Shown here piece by piece: positions 7,571 to 16,026 of a stretch of 35,877 bases of DNA; position 1 is the first letter of the stretch, and each line of letters starts with the position of its first letter. The stretch covers positions 1 through 35,877 of the forward strand of contig NZ_CANLZC010000058.1 in the NCBI RefSeq assembly GCF_947495455.1. The letters are read 5' to 3'. Made by a program: the position numbers and the translations under genes. This stretch comes from an uncultured Shewanella sp. (GTDB lineage Bacteria; Pseudomonadota; Gammaproteobacteria; Enterobacterales; Shewanellaceae). The notes beneath the pieces are model-generated. The model was not told the DNA's origin. It made no database searches and was given only the letters and a program-made list of their open reading frames with translations.

Positions 7571-9696
7571 GCTTGTGCCCCCAAACAAGGACAATCTTCC
7601 CTTGGGCAAGTACCATCACTTTGACGTTGACACAGAGTGATCATAGGCAGCTCGGCTGCGACTGCACTGACTAAGCTTTGCTCAACAATCGCAGGCGCCA
7701 CCTCTTCCGCCACTACGGCATCAAGCACTTCTTTGGGCAGTATGGGCGCTTTACCGCCATAGCCGCTGCCGCTGCCCGCGCTACCGCCTGAGTTTAAGTT
7801 AATCGCCGAGCCGACAAGATGCACGCCTGCGGGATCGATTTTGACAAAATTGCCGCCCACTTTTAGGGTCACTTCCGCCCCCGCGTCGATAACCATTTTA
7901 CCGCCGGACTTAAGGTGCACTTCTTTGCCTGCTTCCAGCAGGTATTTTTTGCCGATTTTTTGGTGTTGGCTGCCTTTGATCTGCACCGACTGGTTTTTTG
8001 CGATCAAAGTGCGGCTCTCCCCTTTAATGGTGGCATGATCATGACTTTGCACTAGGGCAACACGATCGTTAGCGACACTTAAATGTTGCGCGTTATTGAT
8101 GACGTTACGCTGAGTGTCAGTGACTTTGATGTTCATGTCTTTTTGAGCATGAAAATAAATACGCTCTTCGCCTGCTTCATCATCAAAGTACAGCTCATTA
8201 CTGCCTTCACCTTTGTGGGTTTTGGTTTTCAGTACAGTGCGGGCTTGATGCTCAGGCAAGCTATAGGCAGGGGTATTGACCGCATCATGGCTGCGACCGG
8301 TAATAATGGGCTGATCCGGATCCCCTTCAAAAAAAGAGACTATCACTTGGTTGCCTATGCGCGGCACCGACATCATGCCGTATTGGCCGCCCGCCCAACC
8401 TTGGCTGACTCTCACCCAGCCACTGGATAAGTCATCACCATTGCTGTATCTGTCCCAGGGGAATTGCACTTTCACTCGGCCAAATTCATCACAATATATC
8501 TCTTCCCCCTCGGGCCCCACCACAGTGGCAATTTGCTCACCATTGATCAGCGGTTTAGGATTAGGCTTAGCTTGCCATGGACTGTTTGCCGGAATAACCT
8601 CAAACTCATTATGGTAAGTGGTGGGCGTAGTGGTGTTGGCTTCTTCACTCGCCGCGCCTTGCACGCCATGATGAGTCACCCGCGTTAGCAGCCAGTCACG
8701 ATTACATGCCTCCTCTAAATGCTCCACTAAGTCAAATTTATAACCACTGCTGGCCGCCATGATATTGCTCTTAGCTTGGCCTTGTTTGGCATCGCGGCGT
8801 AAATATTCTAATCTGGCCTGAGAATATGGCATGCCAGTATCATCACTCTTATAACGCCCAGGAAAGTCAAAATGCTCATAGCGGCTTTGCCCCTCTTCCG
8901 TTTGCTGATAGTCGCAATCGCTGGCCAGCACTTGCTGCAAAAAACTGTACTCGGGCTGTTTAAAACTGCTGTCTTTGAGGGTAACAGCATTCGGGCGCAC
9001 CCTATGGGTAAAAGCAAACTGGCGCACAAAAGGCACATCAGACACGCCGCCATTAATGGCGTTATAAGGAAAAGGCTCGCTAAGTTTCGTCAGCTTTAAC
9101 GGACTGTCACTAAAAACAAGGGTGTGGCTGGTGGCCGTATGCTCAAAATGATAAAACAAGCCTTCTTCGGCGGCTAATCGATGAATAAAGTCCAAATCCG
9201 TTTCACGATACTGAACGCAATATTCTCGCACTCGCTCGCTTAAGCTTGGCTCACAGTTAAAGGCGAAATCGGTTATGCCCATTTCACTTAACAAGGTTTG
9301 AATGATGGCAAGGGCACTTTGGGTTTGGAAAATACGGCTGTTATGCCGCAGGGATAAACGAGAAAAAGCAGGCACTAAGGTGAGGTAATACTGAGTGTGA
9401 TGATGACCTGTATTGCCTTTAGTAAAACGGCTCACGATACCATGGACTTGGCGCTGCACCGCCCCATTAACCGACCATTGCATTAAACCGCTTAAGTCCA
9501 CCACATCACTAGGGTTAATATCACTTTGGCGGCTAACTAAACTGATTTGCACTTCAAAAGGGCTGGATAAGCGCTCGCTAAAACGAAAATCCGCTACATC
9601 AAAACACCTTTCATCCAGCCCTTCTGCGCTAAAATGGTAACGTAAGCCTGAGCCACTCAATAGCTCACTGGCTGTGCTCCCTGTTTGTGACGACAT
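7567..9696 (-). CDS. vgrG: T6SS spike protein VgrG (TssI)
   Basis: 709 residues. The gp27/gp44-like base is at about 1-370 (LRYHFSAEGLDERCFDVADFRFSE at the start; the typical ETDLDFIHRLAAEEGLFYHF near 165). The gp5 OB-fold follows at about 385-480 (VVGPEGEEIYCDEFGRVKVQFPWDR, then GGQYGMMSVPRIGNQVIVSFFEGDPDQPIITGR, both classic VgrG segments). The needle of short beta repeats then runs to about 625. The last 80 residues are a Gly/Ser linker and an Ala/Val-rich stretch ending in a cysteine-rich tail (CQRQSDGTCPREDCPC), not a known enzymatic domain, so this is a carrier VgrG. The ATG has AAAGGA 8 nt upstream. The stop overlaps the DUF4123 start (ATGA). It lies 540 bp after hcp, across a repeat-filled spacer. 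Confidence 0.97.
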   Translation of the reverse strand: MSSQTGSTASELLSGSGLRYHFSAEGLDERCFDVADFRFSERLSSPFEVQISLVSRQSDINPSDVVDLSGLMQWSVNGAVQRQVHGIVSRFTKGNTGHHHTQYYLTLVPAFSRLSLRHNSRIFQTQSALAIIQTLLSEMGITDFAFNCEPSLSERVREYCVQYRETDLDFIHRLAAEEGLFYHFEHTATSHTLVFSDSPLKLTKLSEPFPYNAINGGVSDVPFVRQFAFTHRVRPNAVTLKDSSFKQPEYSFLQQVLASDCDYQQTEEGQSRYEHFDFPGRYKSDDTGMPYSQARLEYLRRDAKQGQAKSNIMAASSGYKFDLVEHLEEACNRDWLLTRVTHHGVQGAASEEANTTTPTTYHNEFEVIPANSPWQAKPNPKPLINGEQIATVVGPEGEEIYCDEFGRVKVQFPWDRYSNGDDLSSGWVRVSQGWAGGQYGMMSVPRIGNQVIVSFFEGDPDQPIITGRSHDAVNTPAYSLPEHQARTVLKTKTHKGEGSNELYFDDEAGEERIYFHAQKDMNIKVTDTQRNVINNAQHLSVANDRVALVQSHDHATIKGESRTLIAKNQSVQIKGSQHQKIGKKYLLEAGKEVHLKSGGKMVIDAGAEVTLKVGGNFVKIDPAGVHLVGSAINLNSGGSAGSGSGYGGKAPILPKEVLDAVVAEEVAPAIVEQSLVSAVAAELPMITLCQRQSDGTCPREDCPCLGAQA

Positions 9697-9739
9697 GATA
9701 AATTCCTTTTTGTTTTTTATATAACTATACCTTTTAGGG

Positions 9740-9755
9740 CACGTTAACTAACGTG
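9740..9755. promoter_or_regulatory. Inverted repeat 45 bp upstream of vgrG
   Basis: CACGTTAACTAACGTG has perfect 7-bp arms around a 2-nt centre. Position fits an operator or a leader hairpin of vgrG; no regulator is recognised. Confidence 0.4.
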
Positions 9756-9791
9756 TTCACTTGGCTCACTTTATTGCTTTGCTATAAGCCC

Positions 9792-9951
9792 TTAACAGAC
9801 AAGCCCCTTAACAGACAAGGCACATAACGCCCTTAACAGACAAGGCACATAGGCCCTTAACAAACAAGGCACATAGGCCCTTAACAAACAAGGCACATAG
9901 CGCCTTTAACAGGCAAGGCACATAGGCCCTTAACAGACAAGGCACATAGCG
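9792..9951. repeat. Seven-copy 24/25-bp tandem repeat between hcp and vgrG
   Basis: The unit core TTAACARACAAGGCACATA starts at 9792, 9808, 9833, 9857, 9881, 9906 and 9930. The first copy is shortened; the later ones are 24 or 25 bp apart, differing by GGCCC versus CGCCC linkers. Copies are near-identical. No ORF follows the array, because the 25-bp steps break frame. Function is unknown. Confidence 0.9.
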
Positions 9952-10040
9952 AAACAGTCATAAGATTAAAATAAAGACGTCACCACAGAGCAGAATATGG
10001 GCGCTGTGATGACGTGCTGCTTTCTCAGTAAAAGCAAGAG

Positions 10041-10241
10041 CCGCTCAGAACTCATTTAAAGAGCCGCTCAAGGCTGCTTTCACTCTTAGTAACAAGATAA
10101 AACCGCTCAAGGCTGCTCTTTATTTAGTAAAACCGCTCAGGGCTGCTCTTTATCCATTAAAGCAAGAACCGCTCAAAACTGCTCTTTATCCATTAAAGTA
10201 AGAGCCGCTCAAAACTCATTTAACAGCCGCTCAGGGCTGTT
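10041..10241. repeat. Seven-copy degenerate hairpin repeat (CCGCTCA) downstream of hcp
   Basis: CCGCTCA starts at 10041, 10064, 10103, 10133, 10169, 10205 and 10227, followed by variants of RRRCTGCTCTTTATCCATTAAAG. Spacing is irregular (22-39 bp). Read in the transcribed sense, several units can pair GAGC with GCTC and AGCC with GGCT, so the array may form a row of small hairpins after the hcp stop codon. Related GCTCAAGGCTG copies also occur beyond hcp at about 11085-11150, reaching the 3' end of vasL. Confidence 0.8.
10222..10241 (-). terminator. Hairpin at the hcp stop codon, possible terminator
   Basis: AACAGCC and GGCTGTT pair perfectly over 7 bp around a 6-nt loop. The stem begins inside the hcp stop codon. 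The transcript then continues TAAATGAGTTTT, a weak T tract. Possibly a leaky terminator or an mRNA 3'-end stabiliser giving more hcp than vgrG message. Confidence 0.45.
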
Positions 10242-10788
10242 AGCTGGCAGCGCCCTTTACTGCATCCAGCAGTGACTCATTGGGTTTGCGCCAATCATCA
10301 GCCCCTGTGGTGCCAGCAGTGAGGTGATCCCAATTAATCTTACGATAAGCAAGCGACACTTTAACCAGTTGAGTGAAATTAGATTGCTTAGGATCTTGGC
10401 AATGAGGCATTTGACACTCAATATTGACTATGGTCGCGCCTTCTAATGAAGTTACAAAAAATTGCTCTTGTTTACCTTCAATAGAAGTACGGTACCACTT
10501 AAGCACCACATTGGTTAACTTTTCCCCTGTAGACAAAGCGTTGTACATTAAAGGTACGGCTTTATTCAACGCGACAGTGAAAGTAAAAGGACGATGTACT
10601 CGCTGCCCTGAAGGCTGACCCGATTGCGGATCTGTCGGTACATTCACAACATGGCTAAATTCTTGTACTAGCATTTCATTTTCATGGCCTTCAACAAAAA
10701 TATCACCCACTGAATCGGCAGTAAATGCTCCTGCAGTGATGAGTCCCTGAGTTTGGCCTAAGATAGAGATATAACATGGTGTTGGCAC
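10240..10788 (-). CDS. hcp: T6SS tube protein Hcp (TssD)
   Basis: 182 residues of the Hcp1 family, about the normal length of 170-180. Key family segments are visible: CYISILGQTQGLITAGAF near the start, HVVNVPTDPQSGQPSGQRVHRPFTFT at about 46-70, and VSLAYRKINWDH near 150. Hexameric rings stack into the tube inside the TssBC sheath. The start is GTG with AAGGA 8 nt upstream; no ATG gives a better N-terminus. It has its own sigma-54 promoter at 10934-10949 and a leader of about 135 nt. It is the first gene of the hcp-vgrG-adaptor-effector set and is separated from vasL by a 325-bp gap, so it is probably transcribed apart from the structural operon. Confidence 0.97.
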   Translation of the reverse strand: MPTPCYISILGQTQGLITAGAFTADSVGDIFVEGHENEMLVQEFSHVVNVPTDPQSGQPSGQRVHRPFTFTVALNKAVPLMYNALSTGEKLTNVVLKWYRTSIEGKQEQFFVTSLEGATIVNIECQMPHCQDPKQSNFTQLVKVSLAYRKINWDHLTAGTTGADDWRKPNESLLDAVKGAAS

Positions 10789-10933
10789 AGCTTGATTCCT
10801 TAACTATGTTTGTCAGTTACTACTGACTTGAGTCCCTAAAACACTCTTCAATATTGACAAGTGTTATCAATGTGTTAGTAATAATTTACCATTATTATTT
10901 TCCATAATAAGGTCACTAACCACATAAGATAAA

Positions 10934-10949
10934 TGCAAGCTACATGCCA
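10934..10949 (-). promoter_or_regulatory. Sigma-54 promoter of hcp
   Basis: The minus strand reads TGGCATGTAGCTTGCA. It matches the -24/-12 consensus TGGCAC-N5-TTGCA closely, with GG and GC separated by exactly 10 nt. Expected transcription start is near 10923, giving a leader of about 135 nt to the GTG of hcp. It fits the sigma-54 activator VasH encoded at 18234-19832, which drives hcp operons in V. cholerae. Confidence 0.85.
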
Positions 10950-11001
10950 ATTTTTAACCCATTGTTTTTAAGATATAATATTTTTATATTCTCACAGCTT
11001 G

Positions 11002-11036
11002 AGCAATAACTTGCTCAAAACAGGCAAGTTATTGCT
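11002..11036. repeat. 13-bp perfect hairpin between vasL and hcp
   Basis: AGCAATAACTTGC (11002-11014) and GCAAGTTATTGCT (11024-11036) pair perfectly around a 9-nt loop. A third, near-identical copy follows (GCAACTTATTGCTC, about 11046-11059). There is no T tract on the transcribed side, so it is not a textbook intrinsic terminator. It lies about 80 nt after the vasL stop and just upstream of the sigma-54 promoter, so it could be a 3' end of the structural operon or an activator site for hcp. The rest of the 10789-11113 gap holds only the promoter and minor inverted repeats; no gene is seen. Confidence 0.6.
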
Positions 11037-11113
11037 TAGTGCGGGCAACTTATTGCTCAGCAAGCTAAAGGCTCATTTGTTTAAAAAGCAGCTCAAGGCT
11101 GTCCTTCTTCCCG

Positions 11114-12334
11114 CTAAAGGCTTTGCTCAGTGCCCTTCATAGGCTCAAGGCTGTGAGCCAGTGCTTGCTTAGCCCACTCTTGTTTTAACAACATACGCTT
11201 AATAAGTAACGATTTTAATTGAGCGTCCAATAAGTTCAATTCTTGCTCAGCGCGATCTAGCTGCGCCGTATTTAAGATCTCATCGATATAGTAAGCCCTT
11301 CCTAACACAGGGGATAAACTACTGGCATATTGATCTAATTCAGTGGACATCTGTTTTAACTGAGTAATTTTGGCGTTATTACTGGAGAGTCCATTAATTT
11401 GCTGACGAATATTGGCCATACGAGTACGGGCTTTGGAAAAGCGCTGATAATATTTATCTAAATCAATGAGAAACTCGACTTGCTGAGGATAAATCAGCAT
11501 ATCTTTATCAGTTGGCGGCACAGCCGAAAATAGCGCATCGATTTGTGTATCAATAGACCTTATCTTTGGCGGATTAGGGGCGGCTATCACTTTAGTGGCT
11601 GTGGTTTGCGCCACTAAAAAATCCACCACATTCTGTGGCGCTTTATATAAAGTGCCCAGCAAAAAGATGATAGAAAAACTCAAGACGCCTAAACAAGAAA
11701 AAGACAGTCCTCGCCAAAATAACAACTTACGTTGTGAGTCCTTACTCTTGCTCTTGAGGTTGTTCAGCGTGGGCACCACGTTATGCACTTGATTCACCGC
11801 ATCGAGCTTTTCAAAAATCAAAAAACCTAGCGTATCCAAATTCGGGGTTAAATTTGATGATTCACTGTGCTGATAAGATTGCACTAACTCAAATAACTGC
11901 TGACAAGCATATTCACAGCGATACAAGTCACGAACATTATCCATAGTGCCCAGCAACTCTTTCAAATCCGGCGTCACTCTTGTCACCATCCAATTGATGA
12001 TCTCAGTGGTTTTCTCCAGTGACGGGCTAGACTCTTTGCTGGCATGGGCCAGCACAGCTAACATCAACTCTAAACCTGTGGCTAACCCCGACACGCCATC
12101 GGTTTTACACACGGCCACACAATAATAGGCTGAAGTCAGTAAGTCTGCACCTGCATCTGTTGCAATACTTTCAGCCAAACTTTTGATTTTATCCCAATCA
12201 ACACGACCACTTAACGGACTATAACGCCGATTGATTTCCGTACGCATCGCTTGATAACGACTGTCATCTCTGAGCAAGGCCGGTTTTTGCGTCACCTTAA
12301 AACGGTTAACTCCGGTGAGAATTTGCTCTGTCAC
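11114..12334 (-). CDS. vasL: VasL-type T6SS protein (TssA-related, membrane-anchored)
   Basis: 406 residues. Residues about 45-130 resemble the ImpA/TssA N-terminal domain (VDWDKIKSLAESIA, then LLTSAYYCVAVCKTDGVSGLATGLELML). One transmembrane helix lies near 205-228 (SFSCLGVLSFSIIFLLGTL). The C-terminal half is helical and charged, as in the VasL domain. It follows tssM exactly as vasL follows vasK in V. cholerae. TssA-like proteins with a membrane helix act with the TssA cap or baseplate at the membrane during sheath extension; the precise role of VasL is not well defined. The start is GTG, with AAGGTGG about 10 nt upstream. It is probably the last gene of the structural operon. Confidence 0.85.
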   Translation of the reverse strand: MTEQILTGVNRFKVTQKPALLRDDSRYQAMRTEINRRYSPLSGRVDWDKIKSLAESIATDAGADLLTSAYYCVAVCKTDGVSGLATGLELMLAVLAHASKESSPSLEKTTEIINWMVTRVTPDLKELLGTMDNVRDLYRCEYACQQLFELVQSYQHSESSNLTPNLDTLGFLIFEKLDAVNQVHNVVPTLNNLKSKSKDSQRKLLFWRGLSFSCLGVLSFSIIFLLGTLYKAPQNVVDFLVAQTTATKVIAAPNPPKIRSIDTQIDALFSAVPPTDKDMLIYPQQVEFLIDLDKYYQRFSKARTRMANIRQQINGLSSNNAKITQLKQMSTELDQYASSLSPVLGRAYYIDEILNTAQLDRAEQELNLLDAQLKSLLIKRMLLKQEWAKQALAHSLEPMKGTEQSL

Positions 12335-12361
12335 AATATAATACCACCTTTGAAAATGGCC

Positions 12362-12412
12362 AAATGCTCCCCATAAAACCTACTGAAACATCAAGGTAAA
12401 AGGGAAGCATTT
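12362..12412. repeat. Imperfect inverted repeat between tssM and vasL
   Basis: AAATGCTCCC (12362-12371) faces GGGAAGCATTT (12402-12412) across about 30 nt, with one bulged base. It fills much of the 92-nt tssM-vasL gap and could be an RNA processing or attenuation structure. Confidence 0.4.
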
Positions 12413-12426
12413 AGCGAATGAGTCCA

Positions 12427-15400
12427 TCAATATAGGGTTTCAGGAATGCTGTAATCACTCAGCAAACGACTGGTAAATGGGTTGGCTGTATCTCGCGTAT
12501 GCAAGCGATAAGTCACATCCCCTTGATCGATAGAAAATTGATAATCAATACTCGTGCTACTGGAACCTGTCATTCTTGCGGTATCCAAGAGGCGGAAAAA
12601 TGCCCAAGGGCCATCGTAAGCTAAACTGCGAGGCGATTGATTGGCGGCGCTCGGCACTAAGGTCAATTTACTCTCAGCCGACTTTCTCAACGTATTAGGC
12701 CAAACCAGCTCCACACTGCGTTGTGGACCATGGGAATATTCGACATATTGGCCATCAATATTAATCACACTACGGCGCTTATTGGGGCTCATTTGCAGCG
12801 CTTCCATGGTAAATTGCACATCCAAATTACCTTGACGATTAAAGAAAGCCTGTTGAATTTGCTTCGCCTGCTTAAGGGAGTCCATCACTTCTTGGCGAAT
12901 AAGACCTGATTTGGCCCCATCATTGCCGTCTTCTGTTTGTGCAAATTGCTTTAAGGTATTGATGTTCTCTTCTATAAACATTTTCATTTGCTGTTCATAA
13001 AACACATTAATGGTGCCCTCAGGGCCAAAGAAGTGTTCAAAATCCGCTAAGGACACTTGCTTAGTCGTCTCGGTATTAAAGGGATAACGGGACGCCAGTT
13101 TTTGCTGATATTCAAGGTAAATATCATTATGCCAGCGGACTTCAAGATGTTTGATGGCACTTTGCAGAACCACCTTCCAACTTTCATTGGCCAGTTTCAC
13201 CATAATACTGTCCATGGGCTTAGGTAAGTTACTGGCAATACGTTTCAATGCAAAAATAGGATCGGCATCATTGAGTGTTAACCTTTCTTGTGCCGCCTGT
13301 AGCGCCGCTTTACCCACATCTGGCGCATCTTGAATTGCTTTCAAATAACCATGAAGCTGAGTCACTGAGTCCATCACTTCAGCCATATAATTAGGCTGAG
13401 TGCCATCCACCTTTTCTAATTGATTGAGCTTAGCGAAATTAGCATCAATCAAGGCCGCAATTTTATATTCAGGTGTAGCCATTAGCGCCACCTTGGCATT
13501 GTCATCATCGGGTAAGGTGGGAAAAAGCTCAGTATTATTGGACAAGGTATTTAATATACGGCTAATAGGCTTACTTCCCGAACTGATCGTATCCAGCACA
13601 AATACGCCGTGATTAATATCTTCAAAGGCTTTGATATCAAATTGATTCAGAGCACTTCGCCAAGTACTGTTGTAATCACTGATATATTGATCGCGAATTT
13701 TATTACGCAGCACTTTTTTATCTTCCGCGCTGAAATCACTGGATTGTGATTGCCCAAGCACCCAACTATCGATTAACGCCAACTCAGAGACAGAATCAGA
13801 CTTAGGAATAAAATACCCTTTAAAGCCTTGTTTCGTCAGCAATCTAGGAACATTTAATGACTCAGCATTACCTGTGATATCGCGATCGCTAAACACAAGT
13901 TCAAAGGCAGGCCCAGTGGAGAGTTTTAGATCTAGCGGTCCGCCAAGCTCAGAGGATGCCGTTTGCTTTAAGTTACGATACACCCTTTGCTCTATGGGCA
14001 GGTGACTCAGTTCTTGCTGAGTGCGAGCGATCAAACCATCATAGGGACTAATAGCATCAATGGCCTCCTCATTACCCGCTTGGCGCATGGCCTCTAAATT
14101 AGTATGTTCAAGGGCATAGTCAAGATGCGCCATGAGCTGAGCCTGTAACTCGCGATCCCCTTCATAGGCTTGCTGCCAGCGCGAAGCAAAATAATCGGTC
14201 ACAAACTTATTTTGACGACCACTTTGATCCACCATCATTCTAAAGACTCGCAATAAAGACAGCTTTTCATCGCTGGCTTTTGAGGCATTAAGCATGTCCG
14301 TGGCCACTTGCTTTAACAGGGCGGGAATATAACGATAAGCCAATAAGTTCAGATAGGTTTCTTCCACTTTAGGGCCAATGACATGGCCTTGATATAATCC
14401 CAGATCTGACACATAGCGCGGCTTTTCATGGAAAAAGCCAAACTCTAAGGTTGCCGAGCGAATGGTATTTAAAGGCGGCACTATGCTTTTAGCCACTTCA
14501 TCAAAACTAAATTGATGATATTGTTCGTTAAAGCTATTTACTTTACTGAGTACGGCATCCGCTTGCTTGTTATTTTGCAAATAATAACGATGCCAACTGC
14601 CCACCAGCAATACCGAGGCGATAGAACAAGCCACAAAAGATAAGGCCATCAAACGACGCTTTTGCTTAGCCACTTTAAAATTATCAGAAGCTAAACCCGC
14701 CTCAGGATAAATAATGCGTTTAAACAAAGGCTGAGTAAAAAAGGCGGTGGAGTTTTCACTTTTTTGTGCACTGTTAATAGTTTCAGTTAAACCATATTTA
14801 CGCGATGCGCTATCGACATAAGCATTGGTTGGCACCCCTTCTTGATACACAGAGGTAAAGTACACACCACGCACTAATGCAGAAGTCGAAAATTGATCTG
14901 AAGCTAAAGCCTCGTTAAAAAAGTTACGTAATACACCATGGGCACCGGCAATTTGACGGGAGAAACTATAAATTTCAGCCCGCTCTTCCACATCACGGCA
15001 TTGCAGCAAAGCGCGAGGTAAACAGGCATTGATGCGCTCAATAAACACAGCAAAGTCGGCATCAAACTCCTCTAACCAACTGTCGAGATTATCCACCGAA
15101 TTTAACGAAAAGGTAAAGCCGAGAATTTCATCTCTTTGACTCTGGGTATAATGGCGGAAAAAAGGCTCAAAACCTTGAAGTAAATCTAGCTTAGTCAACG
15201 AGATATACACAGGTAAGCGGGTCGATAGAGTTTCCATTAGCTCCCGTAATCGAGTACGAATAAGCTGACCATAAGCCTTTCTGTCAGACACAGTGCCACT
15301 GACCATGTCGGCCACATCTATGGCTAATACCACGCCGTTTAATGGGCGACGGTTACGGGTTTTCTCTAGCCACTGCACAAAATGAAGCCATAAACGGCGC

Positions 15401-16017
15401 TCCATCTCTCCACTGCCTTCGACTTGGGTTTGCCTTTGGGTTAATAGCTCGCCGTCAGGATCGATAAGCACGGCATCACGGCCGACCCACCAATCAAAAG
15501 AAAAAGGATTTTTACTTTTACGTCCCGCACTGCGGCGAGTCGTTGAAAACATAAATTGTTGACCAGAGCGATTAATCAGGCTGGTTTTACCCGCATTTTC
15601 TAGCCCTAACACCAAAAACCAAGGCAAAGTATAAAGATAATTACGCTTATTTAAACTTTGCTTGAGATGCGCCATGACCTGGTTAAGCTCGACTTCTTGG
15701 CGCTCGACTATGCCCTGAATGGGATCTTCAATCAGCTGCTGTTCTTTGATTTCTTGCGCCGCATAGGCTTTCACTTTACGCCATTGCAATACTCCCCATA
15801 AGGTAAAGCAAGACAGTGAAAAAATGGTACTGAATATGGCGCGAGCCGCCACAGAAGCAAAAGGCTTTTGCTCTTCAATTTCAAGCCAAGGACCTGCCCA
15901 CCAAATGGCCACATTGACCAAGACAAAAATCACTGCCAACAAAATCGGCAAAGCGGATTTTAATTCAGGTAAGATTTTCGTTAAAAAACCTTTCATTATA
16001 GACAATATATTACTCAT
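12427..16017 (-). CDS. tssM: T6SS membrane complex protein TssM (VasK/IcmF)
   Basis: 1196 residues, normal for the family. Two N-terminal transmembrane helices lie at about 20-42 and 58-80. A cytoplasmic NTPase-like domain carries Walker A GLENAGKTS near 138-146, LNGVVLAIDVADM near 230 and TKLDLLQGF near 278. A third helix (ALSFVACSIASVLLVGSW, about 457-475) leads into a large periplasmic part with the IcmF-related and C-terminal beta domains that contact TssJ. It forms the trans-envelope channel with TssL and TssJ. Walker A is intact, unlike in some TssM proteins. The ATG is preceded by AAGGACAGGG and lies 9 nt after the tssA stop. Confidence 0.96.
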   Translation of the reverse strand: MSNILSIMKGFLTKILPELKSALPILLAVIFVLVNVAIWWAGPWLEIEEQKPFASVAARAIFSTIFSLSCFTLWGVLQWRKVKAYAAQEIKEQQLIEDPIQGIVERQEVELNQVMAHLKQSLNKRNYLYTLPWFLVLGLENAGKTSLINRSGQQFMFSTTRRSAGRKSKNPFSFDWWVGRDAVLIDPDGELLTQRQTQVEGSGEMERRLWLHFVQWLEKTRNRRPLNGVVLAIDVADMVSGTVSDRKAYGQLIRTRLRELMETLSTRLPVYISLTKLDLLQGFEPFFRHYTQSQRDEILGFTFSLNSVDNLDSWLEEFDADFAVFIERINACLPRALLQCRDVEERAEIYSFSRQIAGAHGVLRNFFNEALASDQFSTSALVRGVYFTSVYQEGVPTNAYVDSASRKYGLTETINSAQKSENSTAFFTQPLFKRIIYPEAGLASDNFKVAKQKRRLMALSFVACSIASVLLVGSWHRYYLQNNKQADAVLSKVNSFNEQYHQFSFDEVAKSIVPPLNTIRSATLEFGFFHEKPRYVSDLGLYQGHVIGPKVEETYLNLLAYRYIPALLKQVATDMLNASKASDEKLSLLRVFRMMVDQSGRQNKFVTDYFASRWQQAYEGDRELQAQLMAHLDYALEHTNLEAMRQAGNEEAIDAISPYDGLIARTQQELSHLPIEQRVYRNLKQTASSELGGPLDLKLSTGPAFELVFSDRDITGNAESLNVPRLLTKQGFKGYFIPKSDSVSELALIDSWVLGQSQSSDFSAEDKKVLRNKIRDQYISDYNSTWRSALNQFDIKAFEDINHGVFVLDTISSGSKPISRILNTLSNNTELFPTLPDDDNAKVALMATPEYKIAALIDANFAKLNQLEKVDGTQPNYMAEVMDSVTQLHGYLKAIQDAPDVGKAALQAAQERLTLNDADPIFALKRIASNLPKPMDSIMVKLANESWKVVLQSAIKHLEVRWHNDIYLEYQQKLASRYPFNTETTKQVSLADFEHFFGPEGTINVFYEQQMKMFIEENINTLKQFAQTEDGNDGAKSGLIRQEVMDSLKQAKQIQQAFFNRQGNLDVQFTMEALQMSPNKRRSVINIDGQYVEYSHGPQRSVELVWPNTLRKSAESKLTLVPSAANQSPRSLAYDGPWAFFRLLDTARMTGSSSTSIDYQFSIDQGDVTYRLHTRDTANPFTSRLLSDYSIPETLY

Positions 16018-16026
16018 TCCCTGTCC

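Noticed and set aside
9792..9951. CRISPR array
   Set aside because: The 24/25-bp units follow one another directly; there are no unique spacers of 30 bp or so and no cas genes.
10041..10241. CRISPR-like repeat with CCGCTCA
   Set aside because: Units are degenerate and intervals are themselves repeats of each other, with irregular length.
11002..11036. Classical rho-independent terminator of the vasL operon
   Set aside because: The stem is perfect but the transcribed side has no T run after it.
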